From UBA6183 sp041302975 (GTDB taxonomy: Bacteria; Bacteroidota; Bacteroidia; UKL13-3), in contig JBFYQC010000218.1 in assembly GCA_041302975.1 (NCBI GenBank), positions 1 through 18,870 on the forward strand: 18,870 nt of DNA. The letters are read 5' to 3'. This document shows, piece after piece, positions 8,177-15,418 of the stretch. Under the pieces are notes generated by a model. That model ran no database searches. It was not told the origin of the DNA and was given only the letters and a program-made list of their open reading frames with translations. Position 1 is the stretch's first letter; each line of letters starts with the position of its first letter. The position numbers and the translations under genes are program-made.

Positions 8177-10432
8177 TTAAAAGCTATAACGGAGGCTTGT
8201 TATAATATTACTACCAGCTGCTACAATCCCTGATGAATAGGGCCTGTAGCGCTGGTTGGTTATGTTTTCCCAACCTAAGTGTACTTGCATTTTACCAATC
8301 GTATAACTCGCTTTGATATTGATGGTTTGCCAGCTAGGTGCGTATGGATTTCCAGTTTTGTCTACCGCATAAATAGCTGTTTTTGCTTTTTCACTTGGTG
8401 CTAAATTTGCGCTATTTATTTGACCATTAAATTGTGTGTTTAGTTCAATGGCAAATTGACCTTCTTGCCATTGAATAGCACTACTACCAAAAAAAGGAGG
8501 CGCATGTCTAAGCGGTACTTGTTCATTTTTTACATCATCCGTTTCATGGCCTTCAATCCAATTTAATTTCGATTGCCATTTGGTATGCTTATTTAAAAAC
8601 AGTTCCCACCCTAATTGTATGCCCCAAACTTTTGCTTGAGCCACATTTTGAATAGCGTTAACCCGACTTTTTGTACCATCATACATAATAGAGTCTTGTC
8701 CATTAAATGTAAAAGGTCTATTGGTTAATGCATTTTGTAATGTGGTTGTAAAAATGGATAAGTAATAATTTAGTTTTTCTGGATGAGTGTACTGTAAACC
8801 TATTTCATAGTTCCATGCATATTCTGATTTTAGCGTATTATTTGGTACCACCACATTACCCGGTGCCGATTCAAACACTTTTCCAATGTCATCTATGTTG
8901 GGCATTCTAAATCCTGTGGAGATCAGTGCATTAATTTGTAAACCTTCACTTGTTTTGTATACGACGCCTATATTTCCTGTAACACTGCTGTTTTGTAAAT
9001 TGGATCTTGTAAAAGGAAATTTAAAAAAGGTAGTATCAAAGCTTGCTTTGGTTTGACCAGTATTATAGCGCAATCCGCCCGAAAAATTGAATTGATCGTT
9101 GATGATTTTTTTATAGCTTGAATATACTGCAAAGGAATTCCAGGTTGCTCCATCTGGATAGCGCGTAGCAACTTTTGTTTGGTTGCCGTTGGTGATATTT
9201 ACATTTGTTGCTATTGAACCTACTGCATTCCCTACCCATTCTGCTCCATAAAAAATTTCTTCTTTATCGTTGAAAGATTTTGTAAAGTCTAGATTTACTG
9301 AAGTTGCATCTACGTTTTCCGTTTGTGTTCGTTGGTTGTTGTTATTTCGTCTACGGTCTATTCTACTTTCTTGGTATTGCTGATATGCAATTACAATTTT
9401 TGCTTCGTTGTAGAGGGTTGTATTTTTTTTATGTTGAATCTGTAAATTTTGCATCGTCCAAAACTGCGGACCATAATTCCATTCTGCAAAACGCAGATTT
9501 CCAGACGCGTATTCAATAAGTCTATCGTAGCGAGGTATATTTCCAGTTTTTGAATAATGATATCCGTATTGTATATCCCAATGATCACTTGGTTTATACC
9601 TTAATTTAGTGAGTAGGTTATTTTGATGATAGCCACTATTTTTTTGTAAGTATGGGTTGGTATTTTTTACCACTACATCTTGGTTATTGATGCGCTCGAT
9701 GTATTCTTTGCGCAAATAACTATCTTGACCTCCATTTTTTCCCATTTGTAAATCACCAAAACTACTAGTTGTGAAACTGGTTAGAAAGGATAATTTTTTC
9801 CCAACAATATTTACATTGGCATGACCTGTTTTTTCATTATTAGCAGATGCATACCTTACTAACGCATCACCTTTTATGAATGTTTTATTATTTGATGCTA
9901 ATTTAGGTTCGAGTGTGTGAAAATCCATAACCCCACCAATGGCATCGCTACCATACATTAATGATCCGGGTCCAAAAATTACTTCAGCGTCTTGGAGTGC
10001 TAAAGGATCAAAAGAAATAATATTTTGCAAATTGCCACTTCTGTAAATGGCATTGTTCATTCTAACACCATCCACCACAATTAATACACGGTTGGTAGCA
10101 AACCCCCTAATCATAGGACTACCGCCACCCATTTGACTTTTTTGTATAAATACTTCACCGGTTACACCAATAGCATCGGCCATGGTTTGTGGGTTTTGTA
10201 AACGCTGTTGTTTAAAATTAAACTTAGTAATGCGGTTAGGCACTTCGTTTATTTTTCTTTCCCAACGGTTGTAATAAACGCTAACAGGACTTAAATTATT
10301 TGTTTTGCTTGTTGTGTCTTTACTGATTTGTCCAAATACATTTTGTGTGGCAAACAAAAGTAAAAAGATGCCCATCCATTTGTTTATTGGATATATATTA
10401 ACCGCACCGTTTTTTTTGTTCACCAATGGCAT
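8177..10432 (-). CDS. TonB-dependent outer-membrane receptor, heme/hemoglobin type
   Basis: A 751-residue TonB-dependent receptor without a SusC-type N-terminal domain. The signal peptide is cleaved after VFG (residue 34) with Gln at +1. A possible TonB box is LSPVSVYYN near 47. The plug is clear: SPMIRGFATNRVLIVVDGVR at 105-124, then FGPGSLMYGSDAIGGVMDF (153-171). FRMPNIDDIGKVF (508-520) and PNNTLKSE (530-537) resemble the FRAP/NPNL region of heme and hemoglobin receptors, though with no obvious histidine between them. The protein ends in ENITNQRYRPYSSGI and an aromatic SLRYSF. Heme or an iron chelate is the likeliest cargo, but the degenerate motif leaves this open. The start is uncertain: M1 gives a 19-residue charged leader before the hydrophobic core, while M20 (ATG from 10375 on the minus strand) gives a short leader with no positive charge. 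A hairpin ends 8 bases upstream of M1. Confidence 0.9.
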   Translation of the reverse strand: MPLVNKKNGAVNIYPINKWMGIFLLLFATQNVFGQISKDTTSKTNNLSPVSVYYNRWERKINEVPNRITKFNFKQQRLQNPQTMADAIGVTGEVFIQKSQMGGGSPMIRGFATNRVLIVVDGVRMNNAIYRSGNLQNIISFDPLALQDAEVIFGPGSLMYGSDAIGGVMDFHTLEPKLASNNKTFIKGDALVRYASANNEKTGHANVNIVGKKLSFLTSFTTSSFGDLQMGKNGGQDSYLRKEYIERINNQDVVVKNTNPYLQKNSGYHQNNLLTKLRYKPSDHWDIQYGYHYSKTGNIPRYDRLIEYASGNLRFAEWNYGPQFWTMQNLQIQHKKNTTLYNEAKIVIAYQQYQESRIDRRRNNNNQRTQTENVDATSVNLDFTKSFNDKEEIFYGAEWVGNAVGSIATNVNITNGNQTKVATRYPDGATWNSFAVYSSYKKIINDQFNFSGGLRYNTGQTKASFDTTFFKFPFTRSNLQNSSVTGNIGVVYKTSEGLQINALISTGFRMPNIDDIGKVFESAPGNVVVPNNTLKSEYAWNYEIGLQYTHPEKLNYYLSIFTTTLQNALTNRPFTFNGQDSIMYDGTKSRVNAIQNVAQAKVWGIQLGWELFLNKHTKWQSKLNWIEGHETDDVKNEQVPLRHAPPFFGSSAIQWQEGQFAIELNTQFNGQINSANLAPSEKAKTAIYAVDKTGNPYAPSWQTINIKASYTIGKMQVHLGWENITNQRYRPYSSGIVAAGSNIITSLRYSF

Positions 10433-10435
10433 CTT

Positions 10436-10476
10436 ACAAAAATAGGGTTTACGCGTGTTATTGCGTAAACCCTATT
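10436..10476 (-). terminator. Intrinsic terminator after the fasciclin gene
   Basis: A perfect 14-bp inverted repeat (arms 10441-10454 and 10463-10476, AATAGGGTTTACGC and its complement) with an 8-base loop. Read on the minus strand the stem is followed by a short T run (ATTTTTG), so it should end fasciclin transcription 22 bases after that stop codon. It also lies 8 bases upstream of the TonB receptor's first start codon. It may therefore belong to that mRNA's leader if read-through or an upstream promoter supplies it. No T run follows on the plus strand. Confidence 0.8.
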
Positions 10477-10498
10477 ATAAAATATTGGTGAGCTATAA

Positions 10499-11011
10499 TT
10501 ACTTAGGTAATACTACAGCATCCACAACGTGGATTAAACCGTTTGTTGCAGTTAGGTCAGTAGCAACTACAGTTGATACACCACCTTTTTCGTCTGTTAA
10601 AACAACTTTACCTTCTTTGATAGAAGCAACTAGGTTGCCACCACTTACTGTTTTTAATGTTACAGATCCACCACCATCTTTAATGGCTTTAACAACAGCA
10701 CCTGCATTAAAACTACCAGCTACAACGTGGTACGTTAAAATTTTAGCTAAGGTTGCTTTGTTTTCTGGCTTTAATAAAAACTCTACAGTACCTGCAGGTA
10801 ATTTTGCAAATGCTGCATTAGTTGGTGCAAAAACGGTAAAAGGTCCAGCACTCTGAAGTGTAGCAACTAAGTCTGCAGCTTTGACAGCAGCAACTAAAGT
10901 TGAATGATCTTTAGATCCAACAGCGATGTCTACAATTGTAGATTGCGCCTTAACTGTGATGGTGCTAGCAACTATTACAACTAGAGCTAACATTAGATTC
11001 TTGATTTTCAT
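10499..11011 (-). CDS. Secreted single fasciclin (FAS1) domain protein
   Basis: A 170-residue exported protein: signal peptide 1-22 (cleavage after VKA, Gln at +1), then one FAS1 domain filling the rest. Family marks are the H1 block GPFTVFAPTNAAFAKLPAGT (about 56-75), the central LTYHVVAG (YH motif), and the H2 block TNGLIHVVDAVVLPK at the C-terminus. FAS1 domains act in adhesion or in binding surface ligands; single-domain secreted forms are common in bacteria, mostly without a known partner. The gene lies 5' of the TonB receptor on the same strand, but a strong terminator separates them, so they are probably not simply co-transcribed. The start is set by the signal peptide directly after the ATG. 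The upstream spacer is shared with the divergent small-membrane-protein cluster. The domain call is firm; the role is unknown. Confidence 0.95.
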   Translation of the reverse strand: MKIKNLMLALVVIVASTITVKAQSTIVDIAVGSKDHSTLVAAVKAADLVATLQSAGPFTVFAPTNAAFAKLPAGTVEFLLKPENKATLAKILTYHVVAGSFNAGAVVKAIKDGGGSVTLKTVSGGNLVASIKEGKVVLTDEKGGVSTVVATDLTATNGLIHVVDAVVLPK

Positions 11012-11128
11012 GTATTTGTTTTTTTCTATAACGCTTGTTTGAACTAATTGTTCACTTACTTAAACAAATTAACATTATGGTTACTTTACGCATTAAATAG
11101 GTTACAATACAGAAGAAACTTACACTCT
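11012..11128. promoter_or_regulatory. Divergent promoter region
   Basis: A 117-base AT-rich spacer between the fasciclin gene (minus) and the 58-residue membrane protein gene (plus). It must contain promoters for both. On the minus strand TTTG (11068-11065) lies 18 bases before TAGTTCAA (11046-11039), a poor -33/-7 pair. On the plus strand TAGGTTAC at 11098-11105 is the nearest thing to a -7 element. Neither match is strong. An open frame runs through it from 11048 in frame with the downstream gene, but its N-terminal part has no export or coding character. Confidence 0.35.
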
Positions 11129-11305
11129 ATGCTTAAAAAATTTACAAGCGGCGACATACTATTATTAGTTGCTGCACTTCTTTCCCTTGTTTTTTCAGAA
11201 ATCATGTGGTTTACAGGTAATAAAGAACAAGCTCTATTTGTTGGACTTTGGGTTCCTTCCATTTTATGTTTTGGTATTTTCCTTAAACTAACGAACAAAG
11301 AATGA
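11129..11305 (+). CDS. 58-residue two-helix membrane protein, function unknown
   Basis: A small hydrophobic protein with two predicted membrane helices, about 9-29 (DILLLVAALLSLVFSEIMWF) and 35-52 (ALFVGLWVPSILCFGIFL), joined by a short polar turn (TGNKEQ), plus Lys-rich ends. The frame is open from an ATG at 11048. I prefer 11129 because it gives MLKKFTSGDI, a typical start directly before the first helix, and the 27 extra residues look like translated promoter DNA. The sequence reminds me of small conserved proteins of unknown function in Bacteroidota with the same WFTGN and GLWVPSIL blocks, from memory only. One base separates its stop from the next ATG, which implies translational coupling. 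A small subunit or regulator for the 292-residue membrane protein two genes on is a guess. Confidence 0.75.
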   Translation: MLKKFTSGDILLLVAALLSLVFSEIMWFTGNKEQALFVGLWVPSILCFGIFLKLTNKE

Positions 11306-11306
11306 T

Positions 11307-11402
11307 ATGACAGACATACTTCCATACTTTGCTGGATTAATTACCCTTCTCTTAGGAGCGGGATGTTTTTTAATGCTCGCAAAGTATAAAAATATAAAGT
11401 AG
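11307..11402 (+). CDS. 31-residue single-helix membrane microprotein
   Basis: A very short frame: ATG one base after the previous stop (TGATATG), stop TAG at 11400-11402, then the next ATG after four bases. The product is MTDILPYFAGL at the N-terminus, a hydrophobic run to about residue 25, and a basic tail AKYKNIK. That is one membrane helix with a positive cytoplasmic end, the usual shape of small accessory subunits of membrane complexes. Support comes from the tight stop-start junctions on both sides, which leave no non-coding room in the cluster, and from the protein-like polarity. No family is recognised. Without a comparison of related genomes I cannot exclude that it is only a spacer, but the layout argues for a real gene. 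Confidence 0.6.
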   Translation: MTDILPYFAGLITLLLGAGCFLMLAKYKNIK

Positions 11403-11406
11403 GACC

Positions 11407-12285
11407 ATGAATACGTTACTTAGCAAATTACTGGGTATTTATGATACACTCAGTACTTCAAAAAAATTACATTTTTTTGAAGTTGCTATTTTAAAGGTTT
11501 CTATTATTTCATTTGTTGCACATATTGCTTTTATTTATTTTGAAAACACTTTTAATTTTATTGGACCTAGTAGCCATAGTTACTTAAAAGCAATTTATAC
11601 TCCTTTTAGTTTTATACTTTATTACGAGGTATTTTTATTGGTTATAATTATTCCAAAATCTATCTCTGAATTTATTGGCAAGCAGTTTGAAATCATTGCT
11701 CTTATTACACTTCGTAGCTTCTTTCATGACATTGCAGATATCGATTTTACTGAAATTGCCGCTATTAATAATCCAAACTTTATTAATATACTTTATGATT
11801 TAGGCGCATCAATAATTATGCTTTTTTCTACGTTGGTTTACAATAAAATGTATAAAAAGCATGGTGTAAGTGACGCTCATGTAGATTTAGAACAGTTTAT
11901 TAAAATCAAAAAAGTCTTGTCCGTTATTATGTGCGGCGTGCTTATAGGTTTAAGTTTTATAAGTTTGTTTTCTTGGCTCACAGATGTTAGACTGGCTTTT
12001 CAAAACAAAACATCTTTTCCAAATCCTAACACTGTTTTTTACACTGACTTTTTTACGATCATGATTTTTGTTGATGTACTCTTACTCATTATTTCATTTA
12101 TCTATCAATTTTCATTTAACCTCATTTTTAGGAATGCCAGCTTTATCATTACCACCATACTAATTCGTATGTCACTAAGTATGCCAAAGCCCATGAACTA
12201 CTTAATTATCATTATAGGATTGACATTTTCGATAGTCACCTATTTTATCTACTCAAAAATGACTGTCGAAAAGCTTAAGACCTAA
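11407..12285 (+). CDS. 292-residue multi-pass inner-membrane protein, function unknown
   Basis: An integral membrane protein with about six hydrophobic segments: roughly 25-46, 65-83, 126-146, 168-190, 212-235 and 263-283, with a possible extra one near 244-258. There is no signal peptide; the first 24 residues are soluble and basic. A conspicuous polar block between the second and third helices, roughly 86-120 (SEFIGKQFEIIALITLRSFF and HDIADIDFTE), carries many charged residues and could be a functional site or cytoplasmic loop. I recognise no transporter, channel or enzyme motif. The start follows the 31-residue gene's stop by four bases, with a weak AGGA just before the ATG. It forms one operon with the two small membrane proteins upstream and may assemble with them; that is inference. 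A weak hairpin overlaps its stop. Confidence 0.85.
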   Translation: MNTLLSKLLGIYDTLSTSKKLHFFEVAILKVSIISFVAHIAFIYFENTFNFIGPSSHSYLKAIYTPFSFILYYEVFLLVIIIPKSISEFIGKQFEIIALITLRSFFHDIADIDFTEIAAINNPNFINILYDLGASIIMLFSTLVYNKMYKKHGVSDAHVDLEQFIKIKKVLSVIMCGVLIGLSFISLFSWLTDVRLAFQNKTSFPNPNTVFYTDFFTIMIFVDVLLLIISFIYQFSFNLIFRNASFIITTILIRMSLSMPKPMNYLIIIIGLTFSIVTYFIYSKMTVEKLKT

Positions 12286-12308
12286 CAGCTTTTTAACTCC
12301 TTTTTTAC
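12269..12308 (+). terminator. Weak candidate terminator after the membrane-protein cluster
   Basis: Arms AAAAGCT (12269-12275) and AGCTTTT (12288-12294 region) form a 7-bp stem with an 11-12 base loop overlapping the stop codon. TTTAACTCCTTTTTT follows. The stem is AT-rich and short, so termination would be inefficient; I list it only as the best candidate before the threonine operon. Confidence 0.3.
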
Positions 12309-12316
12309 AACAGAAC

Positions 12317-12347
12317 TTTGCATTTTTAGCCAAATCAACTAATTTCA
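12317..12347 (+). promoter_or_regulatory. Possible promoter of the threonine-degradation operon
   Basis: TTTG at 12317-12320 matches the Bacteroidota -33 element. TAATTTCA at 12340-12347, 19 bases on, is a partial match to the -7 element TAnnTTTG. The start codon is at 12371. Spacing is right, the -7 match is imperfect. Confidence 0.35.
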
Positions 12348-12370
12348 CGCGTACAAACAAACATTAGTTA

Positions 12371-13333
12371 ATGGCTAAGATTTTGGTTATTGGTGCTGGG
12401 GGTCAGTTAGGCACAGAACTCACTAAATTACTCGCAAATACCTATGGAAATGAGGCTGTTATAGCCACTGATTTTCAGGAATCTGTAAAAGATAAGTTTG
12501 ATTACTGTACTTTTCAAACCTTAAATGTGATGGATAGGGCGGCCCTTGCTGCCATGGTAGAAAAGGAGGGTGTTACACAGGTGTATCATTTAGCCGCTAT
12601 TTTATCGGCAGTTGGTGAAAAAAATCCGGTACATGCTTGGGACTTAAATATGGGTGGCCTACTCAATGTTTTAGAGGTTGCGCGTGAGTTTGCTATCGAT
12701 AAAGTTTTTTGGCCTAGTTCAATTGCCGTTTTTGGCCCCAACTCTCCTAAAAACGGGACACCTCAACAAGCATTTAAAGATCCTAATACGGTGTATGGTA
12801 TTTCTAAATTGGCGGGTGAGCACTGGTGCGAATATTATTTTAATAAATACGGCGTAGATGTAAGAAGTATCAGGTATCCTGGTTTAATTGGATACAAGTC
12901 TTTACCGGGCGGAGGAACCACAGATTATGCAGTAGATATTTACCATAAAGCCTTAAACCACGAAAAGTTCACTTGCTTTTTAAGTGCCGATACGTATTTG
13001 CCAATGATGTATATGGAAGATGCGATACAAGCAACCATTCAATTAATGAATGCCCCCAAAGAAAATATTAAGATTCGTACGAGTTATAATTTATCGGGCA
13101 TGAGTTTTTCGCCACAAGAAATTTATCAAAGTTTATTGCCTTATTTCCCGAAATTTACAATCGAATACGTATCCGATTTTAGACAAGAAATTGCAGACAG
13201 TTGGCCCAACAGTATCGATGATAGTGCCGCGCAACATGACTGGAATTGGAAACCCGCATTTGATTTAAACGCAATGACAGCAGCTATTGTAGACAACTTG
13301 CCTAGCTATTTTAATTATAACAAGCACAAATAA
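12371..13333 (+). CDS. tdh: L-threonine 3-dehydrogenase, epimerase (short-chain) type
   Basis: A 320-residue cytoplasmic enzyme that oxidises L-threonine to 2-amino-3-oxobutyrate with NAD+. It belongs to the extended short-chain dehydrogenase/epimerase branch, not the zinc alcohol-dehydrogenase type found in Escherichia coli. The N-terminus has the Rossmann motif GAGGQLG (G8, G11, G14), and D34 ends the second strand, as expected for NAD. The catalytic pair is Y142 and K146 in VYGISKLAGEHW, with S116/S117 in WPSSIAVFG as the expected hydroxyl residue. Strongly diagnostic of this branch are RYPGLIGYKSLPGGGTTDYA (about 168-187), DTYLPMMYMEDAI, SYNLSGMSFSPQEI and the tail block DFRQEIADSWPNSIDDS. 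Length is normal. The partner enzyme starts four bases after its stop, which confirms the pathway. Confidence 0.96.
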   Translation: MAKILVIGAGGQLGTELTKLLANTYGNEAVIATDFQESVKDKFDYCTFQTLNVMDRAALAAMVEKEGVTQVYHLAAILSAVGEKNPVHAWDLNMGGLLNVLEVAREFAIDKVFWPSSIAVFGPNSPKNGTPQQAFKDPNTVYGISKLAGEHWCEYYFNKYGVDVRSIRYPGLIGYKSLPGGGTTDYAVDIYHKALNHEKFTCFLSADTYLPMMYMEDAIQATIQLMNAPKENIKIRTSYNLSGMSFSPQEIYQSLLPYFPKFTIEYVSDFRQEIADSWPNSIDDSAAQHDWNWKPAFDLNAMTAAIVDNLPSYFNYNKHK

Positions 13334-13337
13334 TATT

Positions 13338-14531
13338 ATGTACGATCAATTCAAACCCTTTTTAGTTAACGAAATAGAATCCATTAAAGAAGCTGGCCTA
13401 TTTAAGAAAGAAAGAATCATTACATCGGCGCAAGCGGCTCAAATTACGATTCAGGGTGGACAAGAGGTTTTAAATTTTTGTGCCAATAACTACTTAGGAT
13501 TATCGTCTCATCCAAAAGTAATTGAAGCTGCTAAAGCGGCTATTGATTCGCATGGGTTTGGTTTATCATCTGTACGTTTTATTTGTGGTACACAGGATAT
13601 ACATAAAACATTAGAACAAAAGATTTCTGAATTTTTAGGCACAGAAGATACCATTTTATATGCTGCAGCATTTGATGCCAATGGTGGTGTATTTGAACCT
13701 TTGTTTGGTGAAAAAGATGCGATCATTTCAGATGCACTCAATCATGCTTCCATTATAGATGGCGTTAGGCTTACAAAGTCTATGCGCTATAGGTATGAAC
13801 ACAACTCCATGGAGGATTTAGAAGCCAAATTAAAGGAAGCAGTAGCTGCCGGTGCTGTTCAAAAAATAATTGTAACCGATGGTGCATTTTCTATGGATGG
13901 CACCATTGCCCAACTTGATAAAATTGTTGAATTGGCCGAAAAGTATGAGGCCTTGGTCATGACAGACGAATGTCATTCTACCGGATTTTTAGGCAAAACA
14001 GGAAGAGGGGTGCATGAGTTAAAAGGAGTGATGGGAAAAGTAGATATTATTACCGGTACACTGGGTAAAGCATTGGGTGGTGCATCGGGTGGTTTTACAT
14101 CAGGTAAAAAAGAAATCATTGAAATATTAAGACAACGCTCAAGACCTTATTTATTTTCAAATACCCTAGCGCCTTCAATTACAGGGGCGTCTATTGCGGT
14201 ATTTGATTTATTGTCCCAAACCACAGAGCTACGAGATACCCTAGAAGCCAATACACAATATTTTAGAGCAAAAATTACGGCCGCAGGTTTTGATATAAAA
14301 CCAGGCACACATCCTATTGTACCAATTATGTTGTACGACGCAGTAGTGTCTCAAAAAATGGCCGAAAAATTATTGGAAAAAGGAATTTATGTGATTGGGT
14401 TTTATTACCCTGTTGTTGCAAAAGGTCAGGCCAGAATTAGGGTTCAAATTTCTGCCGCACATACGACTGCTCAGTTAGATCAGGCCATTGAAGCCTTTAC
14501 GGCTGTAGGGAAAGAATTGGGGGTCATTTAA
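13338..14531 (+). CDS. kbl: Glycine C-acetyltransferase (2-amino-3-ketobutyrate CoA ligase)
   Basis: A 397-residue PLP enzyme of the alpha-oxoamine synthase family. It cleaves 2-amino-3-oxobutyrate with CoA to glycine and acetyl-CoA, the second step after threonine dehydrogenase. The PLP lysine is K244 in TGTLGKALGGASGGF. D210 and H213 in TDECHSTG bind the cofactor ring, and H136 in ALNHASIIDG stacks on it; the numbering coincides with that of the E. coli enzyme. NFCANNYLGLSSHP (46-59) and SSVRFICGTQDIHKTLE (77-93) are family signatures that set this activity apart from serine palmitoyltransferase and the biotin enzyme BioF. The gene lies four bases after tdh, so the unstable intermediate can pass straight to this enzyme. 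The sequence is complete with no odd features. Confidence 0.97.
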   Translation: MYDQFKPFLVNEIESIKEAGLFKKERIITSAQAAQITIQGGQEVLNFCANNYLGLSSHPKVIEAAKAAIDSHGFGLSSVRFICGTQDIHKTLEQKISEFLGTEDTILYAAAFDANGGVFEPLFGEKDAIISDALNHASIIDGVRLTKSMRYRYEHNSMEDLEAKLKEAVAAGAVQKIIVTDGAFSMDGTIAQLDKIVELAEKYEALVMTDECHSTGFLGKTGRGVHELKGVMGKVDIITGTLGKALGGASGGFTSGKKEIIEILRQRSRPYLFSNTLAPSITGASIAVFDLLSQTTELRDTLEANTQYFRAKITAAGFDIKPGTHPIVPIMLYDAVVSQKMAEKLLEKGIYVIGFYYPVVAKGQARIRVQISAAHTTAQLDQAIEAFTAVGKELGVI

Positions 14532-14549
14532 ACCGTACATATCATCCAT

Positions 14550-14578
14550 AAAAAAGCCTCAGTGCACATGACTTTTTT
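14550..14578 (+). terminator. Candidate terminator of the tdh-kbl operon
   Basis: AAAAAAG (14550-14556) pairs with CTTTTTT (14572-14578). Inside it TCA pairs with TGA after a two-base bulge, around the loop GTGCACA. It lies 18 bases after the kbl stop and ends in six T. The stem is AT-rich with a bulge, so strength is uncertain. Confidence 0.45.
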
Positions 14579-14682
14579 GCCGTTTATACATATTAACATA
14601 GGCCATAATTGGTTTATATTATTTTGCATTCTATAAGTCTTTTAAATCAACTACTATATTTTAAATTTTTAAACTCAACATT

Positions 14683-15387
14683 ATGAAAAAAGTGTTTCTT
14701 GTAATGGCTGTCATTGTATCAGCTGTTTTTACCGTAAGTGCACAATCTGCAGATGATATCATTGCAAAGTATATTACTGCTATTGGTGGTGCCGAAAAAT
14801 GGTCTAAAGTTCAGTCCATCAAAGTTGAAGGACAAATTGAAATGCAAGGGATTGCGATTCCATTTGTGATGCAAGGCCTTCAAATGAAAGGTACCCGTGT
14901 AGATGCAGAGTTTCAGGGTAATAAAATCATTGATATTACAACCCCTTCTAAAGGCTGGTCTCAAAATCCATTTGGCGGTAAGGCTACTTTAAGTCCAATC
15001 ACAGATGACGAATTAAAACAAAAGTTAGATGATTTAGACATTCAAGATGCGTTTATTGATTATAAATCAAAAGGTTCTGTTGTTGAATTTTTAGGAAAAG
15101 ATGAAGAAGATGGTAATGAGTATCATAAAATTAAGATGACCACTAAAAACGGGAATGACAAAACTTATTTCTTTGATATTCAAACCAATTTAATTTATAA
15201 AATAGAGTCTGTTGTAAAGCAACAAGGACAAGAAGTAAAGTCTGCTGTTAAATATTTGGATTATCAAACACTTGATTTTGGTATTAAAATGGCTTTAAAG
15301 CAAGATCAGGGTCAAATGATGATGGTCAATAAAAAAATCATTGTTAACCCTACTATTGATGCAGCTATTTTTAATGGCGGTAACTAA
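14683..15387 (+). CDS. Exported LolA-like (outer-membrane lipoprotein-sorting type) protein
   Basis: A 234-residue exported protein: signal peptide 1-20 (cleavage after VSA, Gln at +1), then DDIIAKYITAIGGAEKWSKV, the usual opening of Bacteroidota proteins often annotated as outer-membrane lipoprotein-sorting protein. The remainder alternates short strands typical of an LolA/LolB-like half barrel (IKVEGQIEMQGIAIPFVMQG, YFFDIQTNLIYKIESV, VKYLDYQTLDFGIKMAL). This group differs from the essential LolA and is found in several copies per genome. It may carry lipid or peptide ligands in the periplasm, but I know of no proven role. There is no lipobox, so it should be soluble. The large propeller gene follows after 31 bases, probably in the same transcript. 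The fold assignment is by resemblance of the opening and overall pattern. Confidence 0.75.
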   Translation: MKKVFLVMAVIVSAVFTVSAQSADDIIAKYITAIGGAEKWSKVQSIKVEGQIEMQGIAIPFVMQGLQMKGTRVDAEFQGNKIIDITTPSKGWSQNPFGGKATLSPITDDELKQKLDDLDIQDAFIDYKSKGSVVEFLGKDEEDGNEYHKIKMTTKNGNDKTYFFDIQTNLIYKIESVVKQQGQEVKSAVKYLDYQTLDFGIKMALKQDQGQMMMVNKKIIVNPTIDAAIFNGGN

Positions 15388-15418
15388 TTTATTATTTAAT
15401 TGACCTCACACTTTTTTT

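Noticed and set aside
8185..8204. Hairpin TATAAC/GTTATA as a shared terminator of the convergent genes
   Set aside because: Only six AT-rich pairs, no proper T run on either side, and located within the receptor coding region.
9304..9519. Plus-strand frame opposite the TonB receptor
   Set aside because: Phe- and Tyr-rich shadow of receptor barrel codons, with no spacing or start signal supporting it.
10455..10856. 133-codon open frame on the plus strand opposite the fasciclin gene
   Set aside because: It is antisense to a clear FAS1 protein, rich in Pro, Thr and Val from reversed Ala/Gly/Val codons, starts inside the terminator hairpin and shows no domain.
11048..11128. 27-residue N-terminal extension of the 58-residue membrane protein
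   Set aside because: The extension occupies the divergent promoter region, and the internal ATG at 11129 gives the usual Lys-rich start right before the first helix.
11129..12285. Toxin-antitoxin or holin-like system
   Set aside because: The small proteins have membrane helices, but no antitoxin, lysis enzyme or phage gene is nearby and the 292-residue partner is a multi-pass protein unlike known cases.
12371..14531. Nucleotide-sugar epimerase plus BioF or sphingolipid synthase as an alternative reading of the pair
   Set aside because: The PGGGTTDYA and DSWPNSIDDS blocks in the first, and the K244/D210/H213 numbering and signatures in the second, fit threonine dehydrogenase and glycine C-acetyltransferase, and their adjacency agrees.
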